Below, piece after piece: positions 16,569-24,857 of a stretch of 64,000 bases of DNA (positions are counted from its first letter, which is position 1; every line of letters starts with the position of its first letter). Source of the DNA: Marinoscillum sp040222955 (GTDB taxonomy: Bacteria; Bacteroidota; Bacteroidia; Cytophagales; Cyclobacteriaceae); the NCBI RefSeq assembly GCF_040222955.1, contig NZ_JAVKCA010000008.1, positions 186,001-250,000 of the forward strand. The letters are read 5' to 3'. The notes under the pieces are model-generated. The model saw only the letters and a list, made by a program, of their open reading frames with translations, was not told where the DNA came from and ran no database searches. The translations under genes and the position numbers were made by a program.

Positions 16569-16576
16569 TATTTTTG
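16569..16576 (+). promoter_or_regulatory. fbp promoter -7 element (TATTTTTG)
   Basis: TATTTTTG matches TAnnTTTG exactly and lies 31 bp before the ATG at 16608. It falls inside the extended reading frame that could start at 16554, so the shorter fbp start is preferred. No convincing -33 element at the right distance. Confidence 0.5.
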
Positions 16577-16607
16577 CCAAATCGCTCAAAACGAATTGTA
16601 CCAAAAG

Positions 16608-17612
16608 ATGAACAAAAATAGTTTAGGTCTTCCTATCGGCACTACACTTGACCGCTTTATCAAAAAAAAGCAGGATGAATTTGAATTTGCCACTGGAGAA
16701 CTCTCCCAATTACTGCGGGATATCGCCCTTGCCGGGAAGATTATTAACCGTGAAGTAAACAAATCCGGACTGCTGGATATCACTGGTGCCTATGGCTCCA
16801 AAAATGTGCAGGGAGAAGATCAGCAAAAACTGGACGTAATCGCCAACATTCGATTCATCAGAGCCCTGAGAAATGGCGGTCAGGTGTGCGCGGTGGTCAG
16901 TGAAGAAGATGAGGAGATCGTTCACCTCAACCCGCATTGCAGATATATAGTGGCCATTGATCCATTGGACGGCTCTTCCAATATCGATGTGAATGTCTCT
17001 ATTGGTACGATATTCTCCATCTACCGGCGTACCTCACCTATAGGTGGGCCTGTAACGGAAAAAGACATTCTACAACCCGGCACTGAACAAGTGGCCGCAG
17101 GGTATATACTCTATGGCTCCTCCACCATGCTGGTGTACACCACCGGCCATGGAGTGAATGGCTTTACCCTGGAACCATCTTTGGGTGAGTTTGTACTCTC
17201 ACACACCAACATGACATGCCCTGAGGACGGTGAAATCTATTCTATCAACGAAGGCAGCTTTCACCAGTTTGATAAGAGTATCCAGAACTACACCAACTGG
17301 TGCAAGGATCAGGGAATGACTGCAAGATACATTGGCTCACTGGTAGCAGATTACCACAGGAATATGCTCAAAGGAGGAGTTTACCTCTACCCTAACACCA
17401 AAAAGGCGCGTGAGGGTAAGCTGCGTTTGCTCTATGAGTGCAATGCCCTGGCCTTCATCGCTGAGCAAGCAGGCGGTATGGCAACAGATGGTACCAAAAG
17501 GATATTGGAAATAGCCCCAACAACCTTTCATCAGCGCACACCCTTCTACATAGGATCTAAAAATATGGTGGAAAAAGTGGTGGAGTTTGTAGCGGAAAAA
17601 GCAGAGGCCTAG
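16608..17612 (+). CDS. fbp: Fructose-1,6-bisphosphatase class I
   Basis: This 334-residue enzyme hydrolyses fructose-1,6-bisphosphate to fructose-6-phosphate in gluconeogenesis. The metal-binding core IDPLDGSSNIDVNVSIGTIF lies near residue 105-125, preceded by VVSEEDEEIV, and the substrate site includes ARYIGSLVADYHRNM and GKLRLLYECNALAFIAEQAGG. The ATG at 16608 (MNKNSLGLPIGTTL) is chosen because homologues start there and a -7 promoter element lies between it and the alternative ATG at 16554. The gene is monocistronic and divergent from aspartate kinase. Confidence 0.95.
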   Translation: MNKNSLGLPIGTTLDRFIKKKQDEFEFATGELSQLLRDIALAGKIINREVNKSGLLDITGAYGSKNVQGEDQQKLDVIANIRFIRALRNGGQVCAVVSEEDEEIVHLNPHCRYIVAIDPLDGSSNIDVNVSIGTIFSIYRRTSPIGGPVTEKDILQPGTEQVAAGYILYGSSTMLVYTTGHGVNGFTLEPSLGEFVLSHTNMTCPEDGEIYSINEGSFHQFDKSIQNYTNWCKDQGMTARYIGSLVADYHRNMLKGGVYLYPNTKKAREGKLRLLYECNALAFIAEQAGGMATDGTKRILEIAPTTFHQRTPFYIGSKNMVEKVVEFVAEKAEA

Positions 17613-17648
17613 AAAAAAAGAAACCCCGCAACCTTGTGAGCTACGGGG
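17613..17648. terminator. Weak terminator-like hairpin between fbp and the minus-strand hydrolase unit
   Basis: CCCCG (17624-17628) can pair with CGGGG (17644-17648) over a 15-base loop. The T-rich side (TTTCTTTTTTTCT on the minus strand) fits termination of the leftward transcript from 18745; it may also end fbp. The stem is only 5 bp. Confidence 0.4.
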
Positions 17649-17729
17649 CATTCACCGCCATAATGATTAACTAATGACTCAAATGTAATATCCGATAATG
17701 AAAATACCCAATTCTGGGTATAAGTTTTT

Positions 17730-18089
17730 TCATATTTTTTTATTATCTGAATACTTCATGCGGGTTTCCATTTTCATTTTCTCTCTAATTATCACTCTTT
17801 CTGCGATATCAGCCGCTATATTTCCGGGTTTTGACAGTTCTAAAATTTCCTTCAAAGCTCCCTCAGAAATATCAATTCGGTACATCGCATTGATCAAATA
17901 ACCAAAATCATGGTCTAACAGGTACTGAATCCGGGGCGTAAGAAAGGCATGCAGTTGCCCAAAAGGATCTTCCCCGGTACCGAAATCCAACTCATCAGCT
18001 ATTCCCAGATCCTTTTGAATGAGGTCATAACTACCACTAGCCAGCTTCATCTCGTTTATTTGCTTATCGTCCCCTTCGGAGGCCTTCAT
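17730..18089 (-). CDS. Conserved hypothetical cytosolic protein
   Basis: This is a 119-residue soluble protein without signal or membrane segment. The central part, HAFLTPRIQYLLDHDFGYLINAMYRIDISEG, is helical and looks like the core of a small conserved family, but I cannot name it. The C-terminus is basic and helical (AERVIIREKMKMETRMKYSDNKKI). I choose the ATG at 18089 (MKASEGDDKQ), which overlaps the stop of the alpha/beta hydrolase gene by 4 bp, rather than the ATG at 18110. Translational coupling indicates that it works with, or is at least produced in step with, that hydrolase. Confidence 0.65.
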   Translation of the reverse strand: MKASEGDDKQINEMKLASGSYDLIQKDLGIADELDFGTGEDPFGQLHAFLTPRIQYLLDHDFGYLINAMYRIDISEGALKEILELSKPGNIAADIAERVIIREKMKMETRMKYSDNKKI

Positions 18090-18745
18090 TTGAGTACTGT
18101 GTCTATCCACTTTGTGGTTTCTTCTACCAGCTGATGCATGACTTCTTCACCCGTACGCCCGCTCGCTTTTGGTACTTTGAAGGAATGATCTGCAAACTCC
18201 ACCTCCAGCATCCGTGCAGCAGGCAGGGAGGAGAGTACCTCGCGCATCAAAACGATATTGGCCAACTGATCATTTACTCCCTGCAGAAAAAACTGCGGTA
18301 CTTGAATCCTATCCAGGTGAGCAGCGCGTGTCTTAGCATCCTTACCTGGCGCATGCAGCGGGAAACCCAGATAAAAGACTCCCTTCACTCCGGCGGGCGC
18401 TCCATCTGCTAGCAGGTGTGAGGCCATTCGCCCTCCATAGGATTTTCCTGAAACAAAAACCGGAAGGGATGGGTAAGTAGTGGACAGATGGTCGATCACC
18501 AGTCCCCAGGTCTCTATATTAGGCTTGGGCGCTCCCGGGAATTTCTTACCATTCTCCATATATGGAAAATTAAATCTGGCCACATGAAAGCCCTGAGCAG
18601 TAAATAATCGAGAAATACTGGTCATAAATGGATGATGCATCCCTGCGCCTGCCCCGTGAGCAATAATCACAATCGCCCTGGACTCAGCTGCTTCGTCCAC
18701 TTCCAGGGTGATTGTCCCCAGACTGTCATTTAAGAATAGCTCCAT
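18086..18745 (-). CDS. KANL3/Tex30-type alpha/beta hydrolase
   Basis: This is a 219-residue soluble alpha/beta hydrolase. The oxyanion region IVIIAHGAGAGMHHPFM (residues about 26-42) and RFNFPYMENGKKFPGAPKP are characteristic of the KANL3/Tex30 group. The nucleophile serine is in VFVSGKSYGGRMAS (near 98-110), the acid is expected in the FLQGVNDQLAN segment, and the histidine in EFADHSFKVPK near the C-terminus. The substrate is unknown. A promoter-like TTTG-N18-TAAATTTA sits immediately upstream, which would give an almost leaderless mRNA. It is followed by the 119-residue conserved hypothetical gene with a 4-bp overlap. Confidence 0.85.
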   Translation of the reverse strand: MELFLNDSLGTITLEVDEAAESRAIVIIAHGAGAGMHHPFMTSISRLFTAQGFHVARFNFPYMENGKKFPGAPKPNIETWGLVIDHLSTTYPSLPVFVSGKSYGGRMASHLLADGAPAGVKGVFYLGFPLHAPGKDAKTRAAHLDRIQVPQFFLQGVNDQLANIVLMREVLSSLPAARMLEVEFADHSFKVPKASGRTGEEVMHQLVEETTKWIDTVLK

Positions 18746-18749
18746 CCGG

Positions 18750-18779
18750 TAAATTTAACATTCTTGCGGGTGACTCAAA
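18750..18779 (-). promoter_or_regulatory. Promoter for the alpha/beta hydrolase unit
   Basis: On the minus strand TTTG (18776-18779), an 18-bp spacer and TAAATTTA (18750-18757) resemble the -33/-7 consensus TTTG and TAnnTTTG. The -7 element ends 4 bp before the start codon, implying a very short or absent leader. Confidence 0.45.
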
Positions 18780-18866
18780 TCCATTCCGACCCGAGGCATC
18801 ACAAAACTTCTAAACTTAACCAGGTCAAAGTGCTGAGAATACATGACCAAATGCTCCTTGAGGCGG

Positions 18867-19304
18867 CTAGTCTATCCAGCCAAAATCTTCAGTTTTAGGA
18901 ATGCTCTCCAACATGTCCACGATTTTCTGAGGGGGGACTACTACTTTTCGCTCCTTCAGGCTCATGAAAGCTCCGGTAGCAATAATCACACAAGCCAGGT
19001 CACCATTTTGCTTCCATACCTGCTGACGAAATTTCCAGATTTTCAAATCTTTCCGGAAAGCCAGGGCGGCACAGTCCACAGTGATTCGCTCGTTCATGAA
19101 AACCTCCTTTTTAAAGCTGGTGTCCTCATGGAAAAGTACGGGGCCATAGCCCGAGGCTACTAACTCCGCCAGAGGCAGGCTCAACTCATCAAAAAGCCCA
19201 ACACGTACCTGGGCCGCATAGTCATTGTATGCAGTGTGGCGCATGTGCGCATTGGGGTCAAGATCTGCCCATATGACCTGAAACTGCTGCTTAAAAGGCT
19301 CCAA
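18867..19304 (-). CDS. Acyl-CoA thioesterase, 4HBT (hotdog) family
   Basis: This is a 145-residue hotdog-fold thioesterase. The N-terminal signature VIWADLDPNAHMRHTAYNDYA contains the catalytic aspartate of the 4-hydroxybenzoyl-CoA thioesterase/YbgC group. Further conserved strands are VLFHEDTSFKKEVFMNERI and ACVIIATGAFMSLKERKVV. It hydrolyses acyl-CoA in the cytosol; chain-length preference cannot be read. It begins 1 bp after the stop of the DUF5606 gene, so the two share a transcript. Confidence 0.88.
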   Translation of the reverse strand: MEPFKQQFQVIWADLDPNAHMRHTAYNDYAAQVRVGLFDELSLPLAELVASGYGPVLFHEDTSFKKEVFMNERITVDCAALAFRKDLKIWKFRQQVWKQNGDLACVIIATGAFMSLKERKVVVPPQKIVDMLESIPKTEDFGWID

Positions 19305-19305
19305 A

Positions 19306-19806
19306 TTATTTTCCGGATTTGGTTTTAGCTGCCGCTTTTTTGGCTTTAGGCTCCGCTGCTTTCTTTTCTTTTGCTTCTGGCTTTTCCTCTTCCTGCGCTT
19401 TTTCTTCCTCCTTTTCCAGCAGCTCAGGCAGGGTTTTGACCATGGTGTTATACCAGGTTACCAGCTTCTTGATGTCAGAAACATATACCCTGGACTCATC
19501 ATACTCCGGAAGTATAAATTTCAGAAATGATTTCAGTTCGTCAGGGTCCGAAGATGAGGTCAGGCCAGTATCGCCTTTAAATTCGACATGGATTTTTCTC
19601 AGAACATCCTGAAGAGGCACTGCACCTTCTTCATCAGTGGTGTAAATAGAGATATCCGATAAAATGGAGACCTTAGCCTGAATGTTGGCAATGATCTTTT
19701 TTCCTGAGCCGTCCAGCGCTTCTAATATTACGCCGGTTCGCGTAGGAGAAACAACTTTGAACAGTCCTCCTTTTCCCGATACTGCGGCTACTTCATTGAA
19801 ATCCAT
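19306..19806 (-). CDS. DUF5606 protein with Lys/Ala-rich tail
   Basis: This is a 166-residue protein found widely in Bacteroidota. Residues 1-130 are the conserved DUF5606 part: MDFNEVAAVSGKGGLFKVV, then RTGVILEALDGSGKKIIAN and YTTDEEGAVPLQDVLRKIH. From about residue 130 a low-complexity tail of K, A and E follows (EKPEAKEKKAAEPKAKKAA), probably disordered and charged, possibly for nucleic acid or ribosome contact (inference). The function of DUF5606 is unknown. It is the first gene of a unit with the thioesterase and lies next to engB. Confidence 0.85.
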   Translation of the reverse strand: MDFNEVAAVSGKGGLFKVVSPTRTGVILEALDGSGKKIIANIQAKVSILSDISIYTTDEEGAVPLQDVLRKIHVEFKGDTGLTSSSDPDELKSFLKFILPEYDESRVYVSDIKKLVTWYNTMVKTLPELLEKEEEKAQEEEKPEAKEKKAAEPKAKKAAAKTKSGK

Positions 19807-19866
19807 ATCTGTTATTTGTGGTTAGAGCATGCAAAAATAGGTATTGCCACACAATACCAAAATGGA

Positions 19867-20472
19867 TTACTCTTTTATCCCTTCATTTATTTCTCGGATA
19901 TAACCGATTATGTCGTCCTTGCCCTGTCCTGTCACAGTGGAGGTTATGAAATGGAGCGGAAGCTCTTCCCACTCTTTCTTTAGAATTTTGCGAAAAGCGG
20001 CAATGTTTGACTGGGCCTTATTGGCACCCTTTTTATCCACTTTGGTGAAAACAAGGGTAATGGGCATGCCTGCCTGCCCCAGAGAAGTCACGAATTCCAG
20101 GTCGATTCGCTGCGGCTCCAGCCGGGAATCGATCAGCACAAACACATTGGTGAGGTTTTCTCTGGTCTCGAAATAGCCGGCAATCATTTTCTTCCAACTG
20201 GCCTTCTGAGACTTACTCACCTTAGCCCATCCGTATCCTGGCAAATCCACCAAATACCAGCTATCATCAATCAAAAAGTGATTGATGAGTTGCGTTTTTC
20301 CGGGTTTAGAGGAAACCTTGGCGAGTTTACTATGATTGGTCAGCAGGTTGATCAGAGATGATTTCCCCACATTGGATCGACCAATGAAAGCATACTCCGG
20401 ACGATCTCCTGCCGGGCACTCTCCTACTTCTGCACTACTTTTGATAAACTCGGCTGATTTGATTGGCTTCAT
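19867..20472 (-). CDS. engB: Ribosome biogenesis GTP-binding protein EngB (YihA/YsxC)
   Basis: This is a 201-residue GTPase needed for 50S subunit assembly. Motifs in order: G1 FIGRSNVGKSSLINLL (29-44), a G2 threonine in KPGKTQLINHF, G3 VDLPGYGWAKVS, G4 FTKVDKKG, and a G5-like ITSTVTGQG. The start MKPIKSAEFIKSSAEVGECP matches the family. It is divergent from ubiE with 59 bp between starts. The downstream gap to the DUF5606 start is 60 bp, so these may or may not be co-transcribed. Confidence 0.95.
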   Translation of the reverse strand: MKPIKSAEFIKSSAEVGECPAGDRPEYAFIGRSNVGKSSLINLLTNHSKLAKVSSKPGKTQLINHFLIDDSWYLVDLPGYGWAKVSKSQKASWKKMIAGYFETRENLTNVFVLIDSRLEPQRIDLEFVTSLGQAGMPITLVFTKVDKKGANKAQSNIAAFRKILKKEWEELPLHFITSTVTGQGKDDIIGYIREINEGIKE

Positions 20473-20531
20473 GGAATAATTTTTAACAATAGGGGCAAAC
20501 GCACTGTTTATGGTTAATATTGCAAGCGAAT

Positions 20532-21254
20532 ATGAGCGTAGTACCGTACAAAGATAAGCAGGGGAGTAAGAAAGAACAGGTTGCCACTATGTTTGATAAC
20601 ATTAGTGGCAATTATGACTTCCTCAATCACTTTCTCAGTCTGGGCATAGACATAGCCTGGAGAAAGAAAGCCATCAGGCAGCTAAAAGACCTCCGGCCTA
20701 AGCAAATACTGGACATTGCCACTGGCACAGGTGATTTTGCCATTGAGGCATTGGCCCTGAAACCCGACAAAGTAACGGGTGTAGACATCTCAGAAGGCAT
20801 GCTGGCTGTGGGCAGGCAAAAAATGAAGAAAAAAGGCCTGGATCAAAAGATAGAGTTACTATCCGGAGATTCTGAAGCTTTGCAGTTTGAAGACAATAAG
20901 TTCGACGCAGTGATCGTTTCATTTGGCGTACGGAATTTCGAACATCTGGAAAAAGGCCTGGCGGATATGTATCGGGTATTAAAGCCCGGAGGAAGGACAG
21001 TTATATTAGAGTTTTCAAAACCAAAATCCTTCCCCTTCAAGCAATTGTATCATTTTTATTTTAAGTGGATTTTACCTAAAATAGGCAATACTATTTCCAA
21101 AGATCAGGCTGCTTACACTTACTTACCAGAGTCTGTAAGAGCATTTCCTGATGGCCAGAATTTTTTAGAGATTTTAGAAAAAGTCGGCTTTAAAAACACT
21201 CAATGCAAACCACTAACCCTGGGCATCAGCTCCATATACATAGGCACAAAATAG
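20532..21254 (+). CDS. ubiE: Demethylmenaquinone methyltransferase UbiE/MenG
   Basis: This 240-residue SAM-dependent methyltransferase performs the last step of menaquinone synthesis. Family motifs: VATMFDNISGNYDFLNHFLSLGID near the N-terminus, ILDIATGTGDFAIEA (SAM motif I, about 62-76), VIVSFGVRNFEHLEKGL and YRVLKPGGRTVILEFSKP. The C-terminal TLGISSIYIGTK is also typical. I use the ATG at 20532 rather than 20520, as the former fits homologues and a near-consensus -7 word (TAATATTG) overlaps the latter. The PorT gene begins inside its last 52 bp, a linkage known in other Bacteroidota. Confidence 0.94.
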   Translation: MSVVPYKDKQGSKKEQVATMFDNISGNYDFLNHFLSLGIDIAWRKKAIRQLKDLRPKQILDIATGTGDFAIEALALKPDKVTGVDISEGMLAVGRQKMKKKGLDQKIELLSGDSEALQFEDNKFDAVIVSFGVRNFEHLEKGLADMYRVLKPGGRTVILEFSKPKSFPFKQLYHFYFKWILPKIGNTISKDQAAYTYLPESVRAFPDGQNFLEILEKVGFKNTQCKPLTLGISSIYIGTK

Positions 21255-21976
21255 TTGTTTTCGCACTTGTTTTGATGATGGCCCTACCCGGGTATGCTCA
21301 GAATGAAGCCAGCGAAAACCTTATTGACTATGATGCCCAGTGGATCCACTACGGTTTTCAGATAGGCCTGCACAGCTCCAAATACAAAATTCGCTACTCC
21401 GATGCCTACGCCACGGATGCGCTGGACTCGCTTCACTCGATCGTCCCCGGCAATCTACCCGGCTGGAAAGTAGGCTTCGTAGTGGATATGAACCTGCACA
21501 AGTACCTGAGTTTTAGAATATTGCCCACCGTAGGATTTTATGAGTATGACCTTACCTACCGATATACGGATGGGCGGGAACTGCGGGAACTGAAACCAGC
21601 AACCATGGTGGAGCTGCCCATGTTGCTCAAATACAAATCTGCCCGAAGGGGCAATGCTGCCATGTATGTGGTGGGGGGCCTGAGTCCTGCCTTTGAAGCT
21701 GCCGGCAAAGGTGACCAACTGGACACCCGTGAGCGACTGGAACTGCGAGACTGGAATGTTTCGGTAGATGCCGGCGTGGGTTTTGATTTATTTTTCCCTT
21801 TATTTAAATTTTCCCCGGAAGTACGCTATTCATGGGGCCTGAGGGACATGCTTACAGACGGCACCAATACCTATGACGTAGCTTTGAAAAGACTTAGTTA
21901 CCAAAACATCGCGTTCTACGTCACCTTCGAAGGGGGCCCAACGTACCTGCGAGATGCTAAAAAACGTCGACGATGA
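21203..21976 (+). CDS. porT: Type IX secretion system outer-membrane protein PorT
   Basis: This is a 257-residue exported beta-barrel protein resembling PorT/SprT, a T9SS component. After a signal peptide ending LPGYAQ come alternating strands: WIHYGFQIGLHSSKYKIRY, then LPGWKVGFVVDMNLHKYLSFRILPTVGF, MVELPMLLKYKSARRGNAAMYVVGG and FFPLFKFSPEVRYSWGLRDML. These blocks and the position right after ubiE agree with porT in related genomes. The only usable start overlaps ubiE by 52 bp. Its 3' end overlaps the SDR gene by 4 bp. Its presence implies a T9SS elsewhere in the genome, though no product in the window shows an evident T9SS C-terminal domain. Confidence 0.82.
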   Translation: MQTTNPGHQLHIHRHKIVVFALVLMMALPGYAQNEASENLIDYDAQWIHYGFQIGLHSSKYKIRYSDAYATDALDSLHSIVPGNLPGWKVGFVVDMNLHKYLSFRILPTVGFYEYDLTYRYTDGRELRELKPATMVELPMLLKYKSARRGNAAMYVVGGLSPAFEAAGKGDQLDTRERLELRDWNVSVDAGVGFDLFFPLFKFSPEVRYSWGLRDMLTDGTNTYDVALKRLSYQNIAFYVTFEGGPTYLRDAKKRRR

Positions 21977-22728
21977 GCAAACCTATTGCATTGATCACCG
22001 GCGCCACCAGCGGCATTGGTGAAGCTACCGCCAGGTGTCTGGTCAAAGACTACCAATTGATCATTTGTGGCAGGCGCCAGGACCGGTTAACTAAGCTGGA
22101 AAAAGAGCTTTCGGAAAAGACAGAAGTCACTACACTTTCATTTGACGTGCGGGACAGGCTAGCCGCCGAGGCTGCAATCAACAGTTTACCAGCCAAATGG
22201 CAATCGGTAGACGTCCTAATCAATAATGCCGGGAATGCCCATGGACTCAGTGCCATTCAGGAGGGTGAAGTAGCCGACTGGGACGCCATGATAGACATCA
22301 ACGTGAAAGGCCTTCTGTATGTAAGCAATGCGATCATACCCGGCATGGTGAGCCGACAAAAAGGACATATTATCAACATAGGGTCCGTGGCGGGTGTGGA
22401 GGTGTACCCCAAAGGCAATGTTTATAATGCTTCAAAATTTGCCGTAGATGCCATTTCCAAGGGAATGCGGCAAGACCTGATCACAGAAGGCATCAAAGTA
22501 TCGGAGATCAAACCCGGCCTGGTTCAAACTGAATTTTCAGCGGTCAGGTTCAAAGGTGACCAGGAACGCGCAGAGAAAGTATACCTTGGATTTGACCCCT
22601 TACAGGCACAGGACATTGCCGAAACCGTGGCCTTCATATTATCACGACCTGCACACGTAAATATTGCTGATATGCTTGTACTGGCCGGTGCTCAGGCCTC
22701 GGCTACTATGGTGCATAAGAAAAACTAA
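21973..22728 (+). CDS. Short-chain dehydrogenase/reductase
   Basis: This is a 251-residue classical SDR. The NAD(P)-binding motif is ALITGATSGIGEATAR, followed by the basic ICGRRQDR, which suggests NADP preference, and NNAGNAHG. The catalytic Ser-Tyr-Lys are in INIGSVAGVEVYPKGNVYNASKFAV. The sequence resembles the YdfG/serine 3-dehydrogenase group that oxidises 3-hydroxy acids, but substrate is not certain. It starts with a 4-bp overlap on porT, so it is translated from the ubiE-porT transcript; a functional link to secretion is not implied. Confidence 0.9.
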   Translation: MSKPIALITGATSGIGEATARCLVKDYQLIICGRRQDRLTKLEKELSEKTEVTTLSFDVRDRLAAEAAINSLPAKWQSVDVLINNAGNAHGLSAIQEGEVADWDAMIDINVKGLLYVSNAIIPGMVSRQKGHIINIGSVAGVEVYPKGNVYNASKFAVDAISKGMRQDLITEGIKVSEIKPGLVQTEFSAVRFKGDQERAEKVYLGFDPLQAQDIAETVAFILSRPAHVNIADMLVLAGAQASATMVHKKN

Positions 22729-22734
22729 AAGCGC

Positions 22735-22765
22735 CTTGCAATGGCTCACGCTTCCATTAGGTTTG
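22735..22765 (+). promoter_or_regulatory. Promoter of the saccharopine dehydrogenase-like gene
   Basis: CTTG (22735-22738), a 19-bp spacer and TAGGTTTG (22758-22765, perfect TAnnTTTG) form a good Bacteroidota primary-sigma promoter 35 bp before the ATG at 22800. Confidence 0.65.
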
Positions 22766-22799
22766 CGGTAACAACATTACCCTAAAACCCTGATTTTTT

Positions 22800-24128
22800 A
22801 TGAAGCATATTTTGGTTCTGGGAGCCGGGCGCTCCTCTACCTCACTGATCAATTACCTCCTGGAAAACGCCAAAGAAAACAACTGGAAAGTGGTGATTGG
22901 CGAAAAAGATACCTCCATTGCCAGAAAGAAATTTAAGGAAGCAGATGTCATAGAATTTGATATTTATGACAAAACACTGGCCACAGAGCAAATCACCAAT
23001 GCCCATCTGGTCATCAGCATGTTACCCGCCAGCCTACACCCCATCGTGGCTGGTATCTGTGCAGAAATAGGCCGGGACATGCTCACTGCCTCTTACATCT
23101 CTCCTGAGATCAAAGCCCTTTCAGATCAGTTTGCAGCTTCCGGCAATCAATGCATCATGGAGCTGGGACTGGACCCGGGCATTGATCACATGTCTGCCAT
23201 GAGGGTGCTGGATCGCATCAAAGCTGCCGGACACACCCTTACCTCCTTTGAGACCTTCACGGGAGGGCTCCTTGCCGAGGACAAACTCAAGGAAAACCCA
23301 TGGGCCTATAAGTTTACCTGGAACCCCCGAAATGTCGTTTTAGCCGGAACCGGCAACGTGAAGTTTCTTCAGGAATCCCGCTTTAAGTACATCCCCTATC
23401 ACAAACTTTTTAAGCGAACTGAGATCATCCATATACCAGGGTATGGCCACTTCGAAGGCTATGCCAACCGTGACTCCCTGAAGTACCTCGACCTGTACAA
23501 ACTGCGTGGCATTCAGACCCTCTACCGAGGCACTCTGAGAAGACCCGGATTTTGCAAAGCCTGGGACATCTTTGTGCAGCTGGGAGCTACAGACGATACT
23601 TATGAAATGGAAAATGTCTCTGAAATGACCCACAGACAGTTCATCAACTCTTTCCTGATGTTTAATCCCCATGATTCGGTAGAGTTGAAGCTGGCCCATT
23701 ACCTGAACATCGGACTGGAATCTGACGAGATGTATAAGCTCAACTGGCTGAATATTCTCTCAGAAGAACCTGTGGGGCTGGATAAAGGAACCCCGGCGCA
23801 AATACTGGAGCACATTCTCAAGAAGAAATGGACGCTTGACGAAACAGACAAAGACATGATAGTGATGTGGCACAAGTTCAGCTATCTGGACAATGGCAGG
23901 CCCAAAGAAATACAGGCTCACATGATCGCGCTGGGTGATGACCCGGTAAACACAGCCATGTCGAAGACTGTGGGGTTGCCGCTGGGCATAGCCGCAAAAA
24001 TGATCCTTCAGGGAAAAATCAAAACGACAGGGGTATCCATCCCTACACAGCAGGAAATCTACGAACCTATCCTGGATGAGCTGGAAAAAATGGGCTTTGA
24101 GTTTTCTGAACGCGAAACCGTCTCTTAG
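22800..24128 (+). CDS. Saccharopine dehydrogenase family protein
   Basis: This is a 442-residue oxidoreductase. The N-terminal Rossmann motif is HILVLGAGRSSTSLINYLL, followed by LVISMLPASLHPIVAGICAE. The middle substrate domain has CIMELGLDPGIDHMSAMRVLD and ETFTGGLLAEDKLKENPWAYKFTWNPRNVVLAG, which match saccharopine dehydrogenases/reductases of the glutamate-forming type. It interconverts saccharopine with lysine or aminoadipate semialdehyde plus glutamate. In Bacteroidota such genes usually point to lysine degradation; the partner lysine-ketoglutarate reductase is not visible here. It has its own promoter and is directly convergent with trmN6, with no bases between stop codons. Confidence 0.88.
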   Translation: MKHILVLGAGRSSTSLINYLLENAKENNWKVVIGEKDTSIARKKFKEADVIEFDIYDKTLATEQITNAHLVISMLPASLHPIVAGICAEIGRDMLTASYISPEIKALSDQFAASGNQCIMELGLDPGIDHMSAMRVLDRIKAAGHTLTSFETFTGGLLAEDKLKENPWAYKFTWNPRNVVLAGTGNVKFLQESRFKYIPYHKLFKRTEIIHIPGYGHFEGYANRDSLKYLDLYKLRGIQTLYRGTLRRPGFCKAWDIFVQLGATDDTYEMENVSEMTHRQFINSFLMFNPHDSVELKLAHYLNIGLESDEMYKLNWLNILSEEPVGLDKGTPAQILEHILKKKWTLDETDKDMIVMWHKFSYLDNGRPKEIQAHMIALGDDPVNTAMSKTVGLPLGIAAKMILQGKIKTTGVSIPTQQEIYEPILDELEKMGFEFSERETVS

Positions 24129-24857
24129 TCACAAATGGAGATAATAATCTCTTAGCAACTTCACAAAACCGGGGGTGTAATTACCATCTCCGGTTTTAAT
24201 GTAAAAATCCTCCTCTACCGTGTCTGTCACAGTTTTAGCATATTGACCGATCACCCGAATCGGGGCTGCCCCGGCGACATCATACACCTTCAATTTTCGT
24301 TGTGGAGATAACCCTCGACCTTGAGCCATTCCTTCAAATCTCTCAGCCTCCGGTACCGGATATAGCACAAACACCTCCCCATCGTCGGCTAACAGCCTGC
24401 AAATAGCATCCAGCAGGTCCTCTTGCGATAGTTCGCCATCATGTCGCGCCCAGTTGATGGACCTAGACGCAGAACGCAGCGATTGATTGTAAAAAGGTGG
24501 ATTGGAAATAATCAGATCAAATGTTGTTGGAGGATCAAAAGACTGAACAGTGCCGTGAGTCATTCGAAGACGCTCACTCCATGGACTCGTGCCAAAGTTT
24601 CCCCGAGCCTCTCCTGCCGCCGGGCCATCCACCTCCACGGCATCTATCAGCGCAGCAGGGAATGTCTGAGCCAGCATAAGGGCCAAAAGACCCGTGCCGG
24701 TACCTATATCCAAAACCGCTCGGGGAGCCTTGCATGCAGCAGCCACCCAGGCACCAAACAAACAGCCCTCGGTGGTTACCTTCATAGCTGATGCTGTCTG
24801 GTCAATCCGAAATTGTTTGAATTGGAAATAGGAATTAGGCACTCTGTTCGTCCTCAA
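24129..24857 (-). CDS. tRNA1(Val) A37 N6-methyltransferase TrmN6-like
   Basis: This is a 242-residue SAM-dependent methyltransferase of the YfiC/TrmN6 group, which methylates N6 of A37 in tRNA1(Val). SAM motif I is AVLDIGTGTGLLALMLAQ around residue 40-57, and the amino-methyltransferase motif NPPF is in LIISNPPFYNQSLRSA. The N-terminal FKQFRIDQTASAMKVTTEGCLFGAWV is typical for the group. The gene begins inside the last 23 bp of rnhA, and is the third gene of a marC-rnhA-trmN6 unit. Its stop abuts that of the convergent saccharopine dehydrogenase gene. Confidence 0.88.
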   Translation of the reverse strand: MRTNRVPNSYFQFKQFRIDQTASAMKVTTEGCLFGAWVAAACKAPRAVLDIGTGTGLLALMLAQTFPAALIDAVEVDGPAAGEARGNFGTSPWSERLRMTHGTVQSFDPPTTFDLIISNPPFYNQSLRSASRSINWARHDGELSQEDLLDAICRLLADDGEVFVLYPVPEAERFEGMAQGRGLSPQRKLKVYDVAGAAPIRVIGQYAKTVTDTVEEDFYIKTGDGNYTPGFVKLLRDYYLHL

